Origin: an uncultured Roseobacter sp.
GTDB lineage: Bacteria > Pseudomonadota > Alphaproteobacteria > Rhodobacterales > Rhodobacteraceae
NCBI RefSeq assembly: GCF_947496515.1
Contig: NZ_CANMDB010000001.1
Span: forward strand, 496,001-560,000
Reading direction: 5' to 3'
DNA: 64,000 nucleotides
Part shown: in pieces, positions 53,692 through 63,173 of the stretch
Position numbering within the stretch: the first letter of the stretch is position 1
Layout: each line of letters starts with the position of its first letter
Made by a program: the position numbers and the translations under genes
The notes under the pieces: generated by a model
Database searches by the model: none
What the model was told of the DNA's origin: nothing
The model's input: the letters and a program-made list of their open reading frames with translations, nothing else

Positions 53692-56600
53692 TTACCGGTC
53701 CGAGCCGCGCAGAGGCTCGCGTCTCTCAGGTTGTGGTTCCGGTGCGGCGGGCGTCTCACCATCGACCCGCGGCACGGCGGGCTTGGGTGCCCGAAACAGA
53801 TCGCGCATCCCCCCCGGCGCCAGCGCTGTCAGAGGATTGACCGACACGCGCGGCTGCCGCACCGTGCCACCGATGCTGTAGTTGAATGCAAAGAGCCCTT
53901 CGCCCGGGCGGGTAAAAATGCTGCCGATCCCGTTGAGCAGATAGACCGGTGTGATCACCCCCTGCATCTGCAGCGCACCGCTGTCCGTGGCGTAGACACC
54001 ATCCATCGACAGCCCCAGTGACGGGCCCTCGGCGCTGCCCTGGCGCAGGGTGATCTGGCGCGGTGACAGGCGGAAATCGGCATTCACATCCGTAAAGAAC
54101 AGGCTGTCCCCCCCTTCTGCATTGAACAGGCCAACGATGCTGACCGCATTCAGCAGGGCCGCCATGGCGGGAGCATCGACAACGCTGGTGTCCCGCAATC
54201 GCAACCGGCCGTCGAACGCCCCGCCCGTCCCCACCGGCTGCAACAGCAACTCAAAGCTGCCACCGCGCACCTGCTTGACCACATTCGCTGAGGCCAGCAC
54301 GGCCCCCGCATCGCGGGCCTGCAACCGGATGGCGCTGCGTCCGCCCTGCGGGATCATCTGTCCGCTCACCGGCGCGCCCGCGTTGATCCGACCCTGAAAG
54401 CGCCCGTCGAGCCCCGCACCGGATGTGAAATCACCGCGCAGATCGGTGATCGCGATGGCGTCGGTCACCTGCAGCCGGTCCAGTGCGACCGACAGCGGTG
54501 CCCGCGCCCCGCCGCCGCTGTCGGGGATGTCGAGACGGCGCAGATCGAGCGTCCCCCCGCGCAGCACCAGCCCCAGCGGCGCCCCCGGCCCCCGACCGAC
54601 GAGATCGACCCGCGCATCGAGCCAGGGTGCAATCCGCACCCGGTCGAGCCGGATGCGCTCCAGCTGGCCTGCCTCGGTCAGGGTCAGGTTGCCGTCGGCC
54701 TGCAGGCCCGGAGCGTCAAGCGACAGCAGGTGGATCTGCGGCACCTCGCTCAGCGTCGCATCAAGCGCAAAGCGGCCCAGCGTGCCCGGGGACTTCGCCC
54801 AACCGATGGGCGGGATCCGCAGGCGCAGCCCCGCCAGATCGGACCGCAGGGCAAGCTCGGGCGGCGCGCCCTTGCCGATGGTGATGTCGATCTCGGCGGC
54901 ACCGTCGCCCTCGAGATACCCCGCTGGCAAGGCAACCCCGAAAGTGTCGAGCGTCTGCGTTGACAGCGCCAGTTGACCACGGACGCGGCTGGGCGCGCCT
55001 GGCTGACCCAGCCGTTGCGACCAGGTGACGTCAAAGGGCACACCGTCCAGCGTGCCGCGGCCTGCAATCTCCACACCGTCATCAGAGGCGGTCAGCGCCA
55101 GCCGCTCCGACACAAGGGGCCGGTCGGGGATCAGCTTGGCGGTCTCGACCTGTGCGATCTCCCCTGTGACGTCAAAGGTGATCTGCTCTACCGGCACCCC
55201 CTTGACCAGCGGCAGCGACAGCGTTCCCTCCAGCGCGGCCTGCCCCTCGGCAAGGCTCACCGGCAGATCCGCTTTGGTCATGATGTTCAGCGGTGGCTGG
55301 TTCAGCAGCGAAAGTGCCCCTGTCACGGATGACGTGGTGCGCAGGCGCAGAACACCGGGCGTTTCCTCCTTTGCCGCGATATCGGGCACGATGAAGGATG
55401 AGCCCGCGATCTGAACCGGCCCGCCCTCCGGCGCCTCTACGGTGCCGCCATCCACCACCAGCACAAAGCGGTCCCGCAACAGCGAGGCATGACCGCGCCC
55501 GGCGGTGATGCGGGGCATCTGCCGCAAAAAGCGTACATCAGCCTCGCGGAAGTCGAAGCCCAGATAGGTCTCCGGCGGCTGTCCCGGGGACCAGCGCAGC
55601 GCCGCGTTCACATCCTCGATCACACCACCGCGCAGGTTTTCGCCCAGCCAGGCGCGGGTTTTTGACACAACCGTTTCGGGCCAGAGCGCCAGCACACGCG
55701 CTGCGGTGGTCCGCGCCATGCCAGCATCGACCGCGATGTCCCAGCCATCCGGCCCAGCACGCAAGGTTCCCTCGGCCGTCAGCTGATCGGCATCGCCCAT
55801 CACCTGCAGCCGCCCAAGCTCAAACGAGAAAGGTTGCGGCGTCAGGCGAAAGTCGAGCTCCGCCTGCGCCAGCTCCACCGGTACATCGTAAAGCTCGGCC
55901 GGGTTGATCACCAGATCACTGAGCCGCAATTGACCGACCAGATCAGACACCCCGCCCTGATCATCATCGGCAAGGGTCGCGGTACCCTTCAGCCGCCCGC
56001 TGACCCATTTGCTGACCACTGACAGCGTATCGAACCGCAAAAAGCGGGCGGCCGGATCATAGCTGAAGGAACTCTCCGCCTGCTCGATGGGAATGGCGCG
56101 CGCCTGCGGGGTCGGCTGGATTACACCGGCGCCGATCTGGAAACTGGCATCGAAGGGTTCGAACTGACCTTCGGCATTCATCGCCCCGCGCAAGGAGCCC
56201 GAGATCGGTGCCCGCAACGCACCCAGCCAGGAAAAGGCCGGCCCCTGCACCGCGATATCGCCCGCCTCGACACCTGAGATACTGGCGCCGAACTCCGAGG
56301 CCTGTGCACCGATGCGACCCGCATACCCGGCGGTGATCAGCGCAGCCTCCGCCCTGCCGCCCAGCACCGTCAGATCGGCCCGGATCTGGACATCCTCCCC
56401 GCCACGGGCCAGCGACAGATGCCCGCCGTCGATGGTCCAGCTGCGACCGGCGCGCTGATCCTCGTAGCGCACCGTGAGCCCCCGCAAATCTGCGCGCACC
56501 AGCCGGGTCAGACCGGGTCGCAACAACACCGCGTTCAGATCCGCCACCAGCTGCGCAAGGTTCGGAGCGGCGCGCGAGGCCGCGGCAAGCCCGGTACCGC

Positions 56601-57030
56601 CCGACAGCTCCAACGCGCCCGTGGGCAAGCGGCGCAGGGTCAGAAAGACACCGTTGAGGTCCAGCGACTGCAGCTCCAGCTGACCGCGCAGCAGACCGCG
56701 CATGGACAGGCTGGCGCGCACCTCGTTGAAATGCACGATCTCGGCGCCCTCGGGGGTGCTGACCCTCAGATCCTGCACGCGCCCGCGCGGCCGCCAGCCT
56801 TCGTCGAGCACCAGGACAACCTCGCCGAAGGAAACCTGAGCGTCGGGGATGGCTTCGGCCAGCCGCGCGTCGATCCGGTCGCGCGCCCATTCTGGCAGCG
56901 GGATGTCACGCTCCATCACCCACCACAGGCCACCACCCGCACCCATCGCCAGCAGCACCAGCACGACAAGCGCCAGAACCCGCTTGCGAGGTCGGCGTCG
57001 GCGCGGAACTGGGTCAGATGTCTGGGTCAA
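53692..57030 (-). CDS. Very large AsmA-like / DUF3971 (YhdP-type) inner membrane protein
   Basis: A 1112-aa protein with a basic cytoplasmic N-terminus ([10 protein letters not shown]), one membrane anchor ([21 protein letters not shown]) and a very long periplasmic part of repeated beta strands. The C-terminal 150 residues ([33 protein letters not shown]) are the AsmA-like end domain. Proteins of this kind bridge the periplasm and help move phospholipids to the outer membrane (known for YhdP/TamB/YdbH). It starts at TTG 57030 in front of the anchor; I see no better start. The C-tail is rich in Pro and charged residues. Confidence 0.88.
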   Translation of the reverse strand: MTQTSDPVPRRRRPRKRVLALVVLVLLAMGAGGGLWWVMERDIPLPEWARDRIDARLAEAIPDAQVSFGEVVLVLDEGWRPRGRVQDLRVSTPEGAEIVHFNEVRASLSMRGLLRGQLELQSLDLNGVFLTLRRLPTGALELSGGTGLAAASRAAPNLAQLVADLNAVLLRPGLTRLVRADLRGLTVRYEDQRAGRSWTIDGGHLSLARGGEDVQIRADLTVLGGRAEAALITAGYAGRIGAQASEFGASISGVEAGDIAVQGPAFSWLGALRAPISGSLRGAMNAEGQFEPFDASFQIGAGVIQPTPQARAIPIEQAESSFSYDPAARFLRFDTLSVVSKWVSGRLKGTATLADDDQGGVSDLVGQLRLSDLVINPAELYDVPVELAQAELDFRLTPQPFSFELGRLQVMGDADQLTAEGTLRAGPDGWDIAVDAGMARTTAARVLALWPETVVSKTRAWLGENLRGGVIEDVNAALRWSPGQPPETYLGFDFREADVRFLRQMPRITAGRGHASLLRDRFVLVVDGGTVEAPEGGPVQIAGSSFIVPDIAAKEETPGVLRLRTTSSVTGALSLLNQPPLNIMTKADLPVSLAEGQAALEGTLSLPLVKGVPVEQITFDVTGEIAQVETAKLIPDRPLVSERLALTASDDGVEIAGRGTLDGVPFDVTWSQRLGQPGAPSRVRGQLALSTQTLDTFGVALPAGYLEGDGAAEIDITIGKGAPPELALRSDLAGLRLRIPPIGWAKSPGTLGRFALDATLSEVPQIHLLSLDAPGLQADGNLTLTEAGQLERIRLDRVRIAPWLDARVDLVGRGPGAPLGLVLRGGTLDLRRLDIPDSGGGARAPLSVALDRLQVTDAIAITDLRGDFTSGAGLDGRFQGRINAGAPVSGQMIPQGGRSAIRLQARDAGAVLASANVVKQVRGGSFELLLQPVGTGGAFDGRLRLRDTSVVDAPAMAALLNAVSIVGLFNAEGGDSLFFTDVNADFRLSPRQITLRQGSAEGPSLGLSMDGVYATDSGALQMQGVITPVYLLNGIGSIFTRPGEGLFAFNYSIGGTVRQPRVSVNPLTALAPGGMRDLFRAPKPAVPRVDGETPAAPEPQPERREPLRGSDR

Positions 57031-57165
57031 GGCGTCTCGGGGTTTTCGTGAAGGTGAAGGATTGTCGCCCGGGGGTGCTGCATCCGGCGCGGGCGGCTCT
57101 TTCCTTTGCGCAGCCTGGGCCTAATATGCCATGTCAACAGGAACCTTCAAACCCAAGAGAGTGTG

Positions 57166-57627
57166 ATGCCAGAGATTTCAGAGCCCGCCCCCGATTTTAC
57201 GTTGCCCAGCACCGATGGTGGCGACGTCACGCTGTCGGACCTCAAAGGACAGCCCGTGGTGCTCTTCTTCTATCCGCGCGATGACACGCCCGGCTGCACC
57301 AAGGAGAGCGTCGGCTTTTCCGAGAGCAAAGAAGCGTTCGGGGCGGCGGGGGCCGCTGTCTTCGGCATCTCGAAGGACAGCATGGCCAGCCACGAGAAAT
57401 TCGTGGCCAAGCGGGATCTGACCGTGCCACTGCTGTCCGACGAGCACGGCAGCGTCTGCGAAGATTACGGCGTCTGGAAAGAAAAGAAGATGTACGGCAA
57501 GACCTTCATGGGCATCGAGCGTACCACCGTTCTGATCGCGGCGGACGGCACGATCGCCAAAATCTGGCCGAAGGTGAAGGTGCCGGGCCATGTGGAAGAG
57601 GTCCTGGAAGCGGTCCGCGCCCTGTGA
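57166..57627 (+). CDS. bcp: Thioredoxin-dependent peroxiredoxin, Bcp/PrxQ type
   Basis: A 153-aa peroxidase started at ATG 57166. The active site FFYPRDDTPGCTKESVGFSE has the peroxidatic Cys, but the usual resolving Cys five residues later is Val. Another Cys appears in HGSVCEDYGVW. It may therefore be a one-Cys type or use that Cys. Length and the FMGIERTTVLIAADG end match the family. It reduces hydrogen peroxide and lipid peroxides. The next gene starts within its stop (TGATG). Confidence 0.94.
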   Translation: MPEISEPAPDFTLPSTDGGDVTLSDLKGQPVVLFFYPRDDTPGCTKESVGFSESKEAFGAAGAAVFGISKDSMASHEKFVAKRDLTVPLLSDEHGSVCEDYGVWKEKKMYGKTFMGIERTTVLIAADGTIAKIWPKVKVPGHVEEVLEAVRAL

Positions 57628-58433
57628 TGCCGCTGGCCGCCATGGCCGAGGCAGTGCTGCGCACGGGCGACGGGCGGGAGAAGACTGCCTTGTCGCGTCG
57701 CTTTGCGGCGGAATGGCAGACGGCGCGGGACGAAGGGGCGCGCCCTGAAATCGGGCGCGCAGATCCGCCTTTACATCCGTCACGCCCTGCAGCCCCCGAA
57801 CTTCTGAGCCCGCGGGATGTCCCACGTCGTCGCCCCGGCACGCCGGAAGGGCGCATCGCGCTGCTGCATGCTGTTGCGCATATCGAGCTGAACGCGGTCG
57901 ATCTGCACTGGGATGTGATTGCGCGCTTTGCCCATGTGCCGATGCCCATCGGTTTCTACGATGACTGGGTGAAGGCAGCAGATGAGGAATCCAAGCACTT
58001 CAACCTGATGTGCGACTGCCTGGAAGAGCTGGACAGTCACTATGGCGCCCTACCCGCCCACGCCGGCATGTGGCGCGCTGCCGAAGACACGGCGGAGGAT
58101 TTCATGGGCCGTCTGGCGGTGGTACCTATGGTGCTGGAAGCGCGCGGGCTCGACGTGACGCCGGGGATGATCGAGGTCTTTCGCAAGGCTGATGCGACCA
58201 GCGCCGTGGCCGCGCTGGAGACCATCTACGCCGAAGAGGTGGCGCATGTCGCCTATGGCTCCAAGTGGTTTCATTTTCTCTGCGGCAGGCACGATGAAGA
58301 CCCCAAAGAACGCTTTCACGCGCTCGTGCGGCAGTATTTCCACGGGCCGCTGAAGCCGCCCTTTAACGAGGAAAAACGTGCCGAGGCGGGTATCCCGCCG
58401 GACTTCTACTGGCCGCTGACAGAGCCGGTTTGA
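57627..58433 (+). CDS. DUF455 ferritin-like protein
   Basis: A 268-aa protein with ferritin-like four-helix metal ligands: AHIELNAVDLHWD, ADEESKHFNLMCDCLEE, and IYAEEVAHVAYGSKWF supply the Glu and E-x2-H residues for a di-iron site. Family function is not settled; a role in RNA modification or in oxidative stress has been suggested. I start at ATG 57627, which overlaps the bcp stop by one base. The link to bcp fits oxidative stress or iron handling (inference). Confidence 0.9.
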   Translation: MPLAAMAEAVLRTGDGREKTALSRRFAAEWQTARDEGARPEIGRADPPLHPSRPAAPELLSPRDVPRRRPGTPEGRIALLHAVAHIELNAVDLHWDVIARFAHVPMPIGFYDDWVKAADEESKHFNLMCDCLEELDSHYGALPAHAGMWRAAEDTAEDFMGRLAVVPMVLEARGLDVTPGMIEVFRKADATSAVAALETIYAEEVAHVAYGSKWFHFLCGRHDEDPKERFHALVRQYFHGPLKPPFNEEKRAEAGIPPDFYWPLTEPV

Positions 58434-58632
58434 CCGTTTAAACCCGCGCAAAACGCCAAAAACCGCTGACAACAAGCGATTTTTTGCCGATTTGCAACAA
58501 TTCAACGTGAAGTTGCGGAACCGGATCGAAAGGCGCTTGCTCAGGCAGAGTGCGCTCTTTAAGCACTTGGCGCATCGGACTAATTCCTTCGCAGATTGGA
58601 ACGCCGAGGGGAAACGGGCAGAGGACGATTTT

Positions 58633-59955
58633 GTGAGGACAGGCTTGGCGATCAAGGTGCACGGACTGTTGGAGCGGTCTTTTCCGGAACGCCGCGTCTT
58701 TCTGAAATCCGATACCGACACCCGTTTTATCCGTCTGCGTCCGGGCACGCAGATCGCCATCTTCACCGGCGGCGCGCTGGTGCTTGGTTGGTCAATCCTG
58801 GCGACCGCGGTTCTGCTGATGGACAGCATCGGCGCGGGTAATTTCCGCGATCAGGCGAAACGCAATCAGGCAACCTACGAGGCACGGCTCGACGCTCTGG
58901 CAGATGAGCGGGACCGCCGGGCCGCCGAGGCACAAGCGGCGCAGACCCGGTTCAACGCGGCCCTGGATCAGATTTCGCAAATGCAGTCCGAGCTGCTGGG
59001 CTCGGAGACACGACGTGCCGAACTGGAAACAGGGTTGGAGGTCGTGCAGACCACATTGCGACGGGCGATGGCTGAACGGGAGGCCGCCCGCGTGGCATTG
59101 GCCGATCTGCAGCGCAGTGAGACGCGGGATACTCAGCAGGTCACAGCAGACAGTGGCGTGCCGGTGGATGTGCTTGCCGACGCACTGGAAAACACCGCGG
59201 CCGAGCGTGACCGAATTGTCGCAGATGCACAGGATGCGCTGCGGCGGGTCGATGATCTGACCCTTGAAATTGCGCTGATGGAAGAGAACAACGACCAGAT
59301 CTTTCGCCAGTTGGAAGAGGCGCTAACCGTCTCCGTCGAGCCGCTGGACAAGATGTTCCGAGCCGCGGGCATGCCGCCCAAGCAGATGCTGGATCAGGTC
59401 CGCCGCGGCTATTCCGGTCAGGGCGGGCCGTTGACGCCGCTCTCCTTTTCGAGCCGGGGGGAGGAACTGTCGCCCGATTTTCTGCGCGCCAACCGCATCC
59501 TCGAACAGCTCGACACGCTGAACCTCTACCGGATCGCCGCCGAAAAGGCGCCCTTCGCCATGCCGGTCGCGGGCAACTTCCGCTTCACATCTGAATATGG
59601 GTTTCGCCGCGATCCCAAGACGGGCGGGCGCCGCATGCACCGCGGCGTTGACTTTGCCGCCCCCGCCGGAACCGATCTCTTTGCCACTGCAGATGGTGTC
59701 GTAACCTATGCGGGCTGGCAGTCGGGCTACGGGCGGTTGATCAAGATCGAGCATGCCTTCGGTGTCGAGACACGCTTCGCCCATTTGTCTAAAATTCGCG
59801 TTAAAGTGGGGCAAAGGGTCTCGCGCGGAGAACATATCGGTGATATGGGTGCAAGCGGACGGGTGACCGGCGTGCACCTTCACTATGAGGTGCGTGTCGG
59901 TGGGAAAGCTGTAAACCCAATGATCTATATCAAGGCTGGACAAGATGTTTTCTAA
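58633..59955 (+). CDS. M23-family murein endopeptidase with coiled coil
   Basis: A 440-aa protein when started at GTG 58633, which has GAGGAC at a good distance; the open frame reaches back to 58492 with a TTG only. A short cytoplasmic part is followed by one membrane segment (IAIFTGGALVLGWSILATAVLLM), a coiled coil of about 160 residues and a C-terminal LytM/M23 domain. HRGVDFA (His-x3-Asp) and HLHYEV (His-x-His) supply the zinc ligands, so it looks active. It cleaves peptidoglycan cross-links. It overlaps the bactofilin gene by 11 bases, a common pair in cell shape control. Confidence 0.92.
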   Translation: MRTGLAIKVHGLLERSFPERRVFLKSDTDTRFIRLRPGTQIAIFTGGALVLGWSILATAVLLMDSIGAGNFRDQAKRNQATYEARLDALADERDRRAAEAQAAQTRFNAALDQISQMQSELLGSETRRAELETGLEVVQTTLRRAMAEREAARVALADLQRSETRDTQQVTADSGVPVDVLADALENTAAERDRIVADAQDALRRVDDLTLEIALMEENNDQIFRQLEEALTVSVEPLDKMFRAAGMPPKQMLDQVRRGYSGQGGPLTPLSFSSRGEELSPDFLRANRILEQLDTLNLYRIAAEKAPFAMPVAGNFRFTSEYGFRRDPKTGGRRMHRGVDFAAPAGTDLFATADGVVTYAGWQSGYGRLIKIEHAFGVETRFAHLSKIRVKVGQRVSRGEHIGDMGASGRVTGVHLHYEVRVGGKAVNPMIYIKAGQDVF

Positions 59956-60445
59956 AAGCAAAATCAACGACCCAGGTCAGAAACAAGCCGAGACAGACAG
60001 CGCGACGCCCCCGGCGTCCACCTCCGCCCCGGCGTCTCCGAAACCGGCTGAGTACAAACCGGCCCCACCGAAGGCGAAACCGCCGGCGTCCGTGCTGTCG
60101 GCTGATCTGCATGTCACCGGCAACATGAAGACCACCGGCGACATACAGGTAGAGGGCACCGTCGAGGGTGATATCCGTGCGCATCTGCTGACCATCGGCG
60201 AGACCGCGACCATCAAGGGTGAAGTGATTGCCGATGATGTGGTGGTCAATGGCCGGATCGTGGGCCGTGTCCGCGGGCTGAAGGTACGCCTGACATCGAC
60301 CGCGCGGGTCGAGGGCGACATCATCCACAAAACGATCGCCATCGAGAGCGGTGCCCATTTCGAAGGGTCGGTGCAACGTCAGGATGACCCGCTGAACCCA
60401 AGTTCGAAATCCGCGCCAGCGGGCAAGGCGAACCCTGCCGCCTGA
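59945..60445 (+). CDS. Bactofilin (polymer-forming cytoskeletal protein)
   Basis: A 166-aa protein. Residues 1-50 are Pro/Ala-rich and disordered; residues about 52-140 form the beta-helix repeats of bactofilins (VLSADLHVTGNMKTTGDIQVEGTVEGDI; VVVNGRIVGRVRGLKV). It self-assembles on the membrane and recruits wall enzymes. The start overlaps the M23 peptidase gene by 11 bases, so enzyme and scaffold are co-translated. A terminator follows at 60478-60501. Confidence 0.94.
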   Translation: MFSKSKINDPGQKQAETDSATPPASTSAPASPKPAEYKPAPPKAKPPASVLSADLHVTGNMKTTGDIQVEGTVEGDIRAHLLTIGETATIKGEVIADDVVVNGRIVGRVRGLKVRLTSTARVEGDIIHKTIAIESGAHFEGSVQRQDDPLNPSSKSAPAGKANPAA

Positions 60446-60477
60446 CCGACTATGGCAGACCGAGGAACCGCAGCAGG

Positions 60478-60501
60478 GGCGTCGCACGCGCGGCGCCTTT
60501 T
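60478..60501 (+). terminator. Intrinsic terminator after the bactofilin gene
   Basis: GGCGTCGC (60478-60485), a 4-base loop, GCGGCGCC (60490-60497) with one G-U pair, then four T. It lies 33 bases past the bactofilin stop, on the same strand. Confidence 0.65.
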
Positions 60502-60548
60502 CTGCGTTCGGGTGGTGGGTGGTCTGGCAGAGGCACCGAGGGGACTGA

Positions 60549-61085
60549 ATGGCGTATGATCCGCTCAGCCGGTCCACGCGCACGGCCCGGACGCTGCTGA
60601 TCTCGGTCAGTGTGTTCGGCTATCTCGTCGCGGATTTTGATCTGGCGCTGCGTGAGGTACCCGGCCCCGGCATCAATCTGGACACATCACAGATCGACTT
60701 GCGGGTCTTTTGCGCGGCCCTCATCGGCTACTATCTGATCAGCTTTTACCTCTATGTCCGGGATGACCAGATGAACCCGGAACCTTCTCCGCGTCAGCTG
60801 CGCGCGATGGAGGCCAACCGCTTCGCGCTGGACTACCTCAAGGACCTCAGCGAGGGGACTGAATTCAAGCGCACGATCTTTGGTGGGAAGATGTCGGAGC
60901 AAACCCCGATGACCAAGGAAGAAATCCGCGATGAATATGAATTGGAGATCGCGCGCTTTTATCAATCGATCCGGGATGACAAGATCACCGTGGGCCGGGG
61001 CCGAATGTTCTTTGATCGCAGGTTGCCGATGCTGGGTGCGCTTTACGTCCTGTGGCGACTGGCGCAGACGGGCGGCTGGTTCTGA
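60549..61085 (+). CDS. Hypothetical membrane protein
   Basis: A 178-aa protein with two membrane segments (TLLISVSVFGYLVADFDLAL; VFCAALIGYYLISFYLYV) and a C-terminal cytoplasmic domain rich in charged residues, ending WRLAQTGGWF. Many basic and acidic clusters (EFKRTIFGGKMSEQ, EIRDEYELEIARFYQ). No family recognised. It stands alone after the terminator of the M23/bactofilin operon and may be a separate gene. Confidence 0.75.
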   Translation: MAYDPLSRSTRTARTLLISVSVFGYLVADFDLALREVPGPGINLDTSQIDLRVFCAALIGYYLISFYLYVRDDQMNPEPSPRQLRAMEANRFALDYLKDLSEGTEFKRTIFGGKMSEQTPMTKEEIRDEYELEIARFYQSIRDDKITVGRGRMFFDRRLPMLGALYVLWRLAQTGGWF

Positions 61086-61690
61086 TCGCCCTGCCCGGCC
61101 TTGAATGTCGACCGCCACGCGCCGCCCTACCGTGGTCCAGATAAAAATGCCATCCATCTCTCGTAGGTAGTTGCGCTTTGGCGGGTTTTACCGCAGTGGT
61201 TCCGATCGTGCCCGCGCGGGATGCTGTCGGGTCGCCGGGTCTCTCTACAAGACCCCGCCACGCTAAGGGTAGCCCTGAACTGCACCGCAGGCAGCAGCAG
61301 CGGACAGATCGGGTTAGGAGGTCAGTGTGCTGCCCCAACAGGCGCCTGCTCCCAACAGCTACGCAGGTGCAGAAGCGGGATGGTCCTACCAGACTGCGGC
61401 GACGGGATCTGGTAAAGATGCGACCATGTCCTGATGCTGAGCGCGCCCGAGTTCGGGTCTCACGCAAGACCGTTGAAGGTATCGCTGAGGTCGCCGTCAC
61501 GAACAGCGCTGGAGAACAGCCGACGGGTCTGATCACAGTGCCGTTGCGCACTCCTATGTTGTCGTGCCTCGCGTCTGCATCGCAGCAGTGGCCGACCGTA
61601 ACCGTCCACTAACCACGATGTCTCTCAGGCAGCGCACCACGTGGTCCGATGTGCTATTGCCCTTGCTCCGAACCTGGAGGCAACCGTCAG
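61086..61690. other. 600-base stretch without a convincing gene
   Basis: No open frame here has the codon pattern of the neighbours; frames in both directions show many Cys, Arg and Ser residues typical of non-coding GC-rich sequence. A short frame at 61327-61434 has a perfect AGGAGG site. A 6-bp stem with 7-base loop (61237-61255) resembles a tRNA anticodon arm but nothing else of a tRNA is there. Possibly a decayed gene or an RNA gene I do not recognise. Confidence 0.5.
61327..61434 (+). CDS. Possible 35-aa small ORF with strong ribosome site
   Basis: AGGAGG (61316-61321) lies 5 bases before GTG 61327, which opens a 35-codon frame (VLPQQAPAPNSYAGAEAG..., ending in ATMS). The peptide is polar and Ala/Gly-rich, with no signal or membrane segment. 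It may be the start of a larger gene now broken by frameshifts, or chance. I know no homologue. Confidence 0.2.
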   Translation: MLPQQAPAPNSYAGAEAGWSYQTAATGSGKDATMS

Positions 61691-61987
61691 ATGAAAAGAC
61701 CCGTGCTGATCACTATTCTTATGGCTCTCGGCCTATCTGCACAGATGGCCGCAGCGCAGGAACCTCAGGCACCACCGCTGTTTCCCGGGTCGAGCAGTAG
61801 CGCGTCGTCGGCGCGGGTTGATGACGTCTTTGTCGTGCCTGAAGGCGCCGCCACGGCCCCTGCGCGCCCGACCGCCCCGTTTCTGGAAGACTTCATCGGG
61901 GCGGCGATAGATGAAGCCGCGCGGGAACGCGGCCGCATCTTTGTGCAAGAAAGGTACAAGAACGCGCCTGTGACGTCCTCTGATTGA
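61691..61987 (+). CDS. Small secreted hypothetical protein
   Basis: A 98-aa protein with a clear signal peptide (MKRPVLITILMALGLSAQMAAAQ, cut near residue 23). The mature 75 residues are low in Cys and rich in Ala, Pro and Ser, with a short C-terminal helix (EDFIGAAIDEAARERGRIFVQER). I start it at ATG 61691; GGAGG lies 10 bases before. The longer frame from 61649 would bury the signal. Function unknown. Convergent with the cyclophilin pair, 10 bases from its end. Confidence 0.7.
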   Translation: MKRPVLITILMALGLSAQMAAAQEPQAPPLFPGSSSSASSARVDDVFVVPEGAATAPARPTAPFLEDFIGAAIDEAARERGRIFVQERYKNAPVTSSD

Positions 61988-61997
61988 GGACAGAGGC

Positions 61998-62546
61998 TTA
62001 CTCGGTCACCGTTACGGTTTGCATCACATCAGGTGCGCCGACGACAGCACCGTTGGGGCCCTCGCCCCGCTTGATGGCGTCCAACACATCAAGCCCGTCG
62101 GTGACACGCCCTACGACGGTGTACTGACCGTTCAGAAAGTAGCCTTCGTCAAACATGATGAAGAACTGGCTGTTGGCGGAATCAGGGCTTTGCGCCCGCG
62201 CCATGCCCACCACGCCGCGATCAAAGGGCACGTCGGAAAACTCCGCCGCCAGATCAGGCTGATCGGAGCCGCCGGTGCCCGCACGGCGCATGTCGCCGCC
62301 AACGCGCCCGTGCTCCACATCGCCGGTCTGGGCCATGAAGCCGTCGATCACGCGGTGAAACACCACCCCATCATAGGCACCGGCCTCGGCCAGCGCGGTG
62401 ATCCGCTCGACATGGCCCGGGGCCACGTCTTCGAGCAGATCGATGGTGATGGTGCCGCTGGCTTCGCCCGCGACCTCGACCTGCAGACCAGTGGCGAGCG
62501 CGGGGGCCGCCAGCATCAGCGCGGCGATGGTGGCTGTCTTACGCAT
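61998..62546 (-). CDS. ppiA: Periplasmic peptidylprolyl isomerase, cyclophilin type
   Basis: A 182-aa cyclophilin with a signal peptide (TATIAALMLAAPALATG). GVVFHRVIDGFMAQTGDVEHG has the catalytic Arg. GTGGSDQPDLAAEFSDVPF, SANSQFFIMFDE and NGQYTVVGRV are family motifs. It helps fold exported proteins. It overlaps the cytoplasmic paralogue upstream by 8 bases; the two share most motifs, so they arose by duplication. Confidence 0.94.
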   Translation of the reverse strand: MRKTATIAALMLAAPALATGLQVEVAGEASGTITIDLLEDVAPGHVERITALAEAGAYDGVVFHRVIDGFMAQTGDVEHGRVGGDMRRAGTGGSDQPDLAAEFSDVPFDRGVVGMARAQSPDSANSQFFIMFDEGYFLNGQYTVVGRVTDGLDVLDAIKRGEGPNGAVVGAPDVMQTVTVTE

Positions 62547-63045
62547 CCGCTGCGACCTTGACGGAGATCATCCGGTCCGGCTCGGCTGGTGGCTCGCCGC
62601 GGGTGATCGCATCCACATGTTCCATCCCAGACGTCACCTGACCGTAGACGGTGTACTGCCCGTTCAGGAAATCATTGTCCTTGAAGTTGATGAAGAACTG
62701 GCTGTTGGCCGAGTTCGGGTTTTGCGAGCGCGCAGCGCCCAGGCTGCCGCGGGCGTGCGGGATCTTGGAGAATTCCGCTGGCAGATCCGGCAGGTCGGAA
62801 CCACCGGTGCCCGCGCGGCCGATATTGAAATCATCTTCCATGTCGCCGTGTTCCACATCGCCGGTCTGGGCCATGAACCCTTCGATCACCCGGTGGAAGG
62901 CGACGTTATCGTAGGCGCCCGCGCGCGCCAGCTCCTTCATCCGCTCCACGTGCTTGGGGGCTACATCGGGCAGCAGCTCGATGGTGACGGTGCCGTCCTT
63001 CAGTTCCATCAGAATGGTGTTTTCGGGGTCTTTGATCTCGGCCAT
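62539..63045 (-). CDS. ppiB: Cytoplasmic peptidylprolyl isomerase, cyclophilin type
   Basis: A 168-aa cyclophilin without a signal peptide. NVAFHRVIEGFMAQTGDVEHG, GTGGSDLPDLPAEFSKIPH and NSQFFINFKDN carry the conserved catalytic and peptide-binding residues. First gene of the two-gene leftward cyclophilin operon, divergent from pgk. It should act on cytoplasmic proteins, its partner on periplasmic ones. Confidence 0.95.
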   Translation of the reverse strand: MAEIKDPENTILMELKDGTVTIELLPDVAPKHVERMKELARAGAYDNVAFHRVIEGFMAQTGDVEHGDMEDDFNIGRAGTGGSDLPDLPAEFSKIPHARGSLGAARSQNPNSANSQFFINFKDNDFLNGQYTVYGQVTSGMEHVDAITRGEPPAEPDRMISVKVAADA

Positions 63046-63173
63046 TGCCGCACTCCTTGTCTCTTTGATTGGGCAGATACCTAGGCGGTCGCAACCCGAA
63101 TGCCAAGCAGGTCATTGACCTTGTCCCCCCACCTGCGCGACACAATGGCGCGAACAGGCGAGAGGAGCGGGAC

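Noticed and set aside
61237-61255. tRNA-like anticodon arm (6-bp stem, 7-base loop)
   Set aside because: No acceptor, D or T arms could be found around it, and position 37 would be C.
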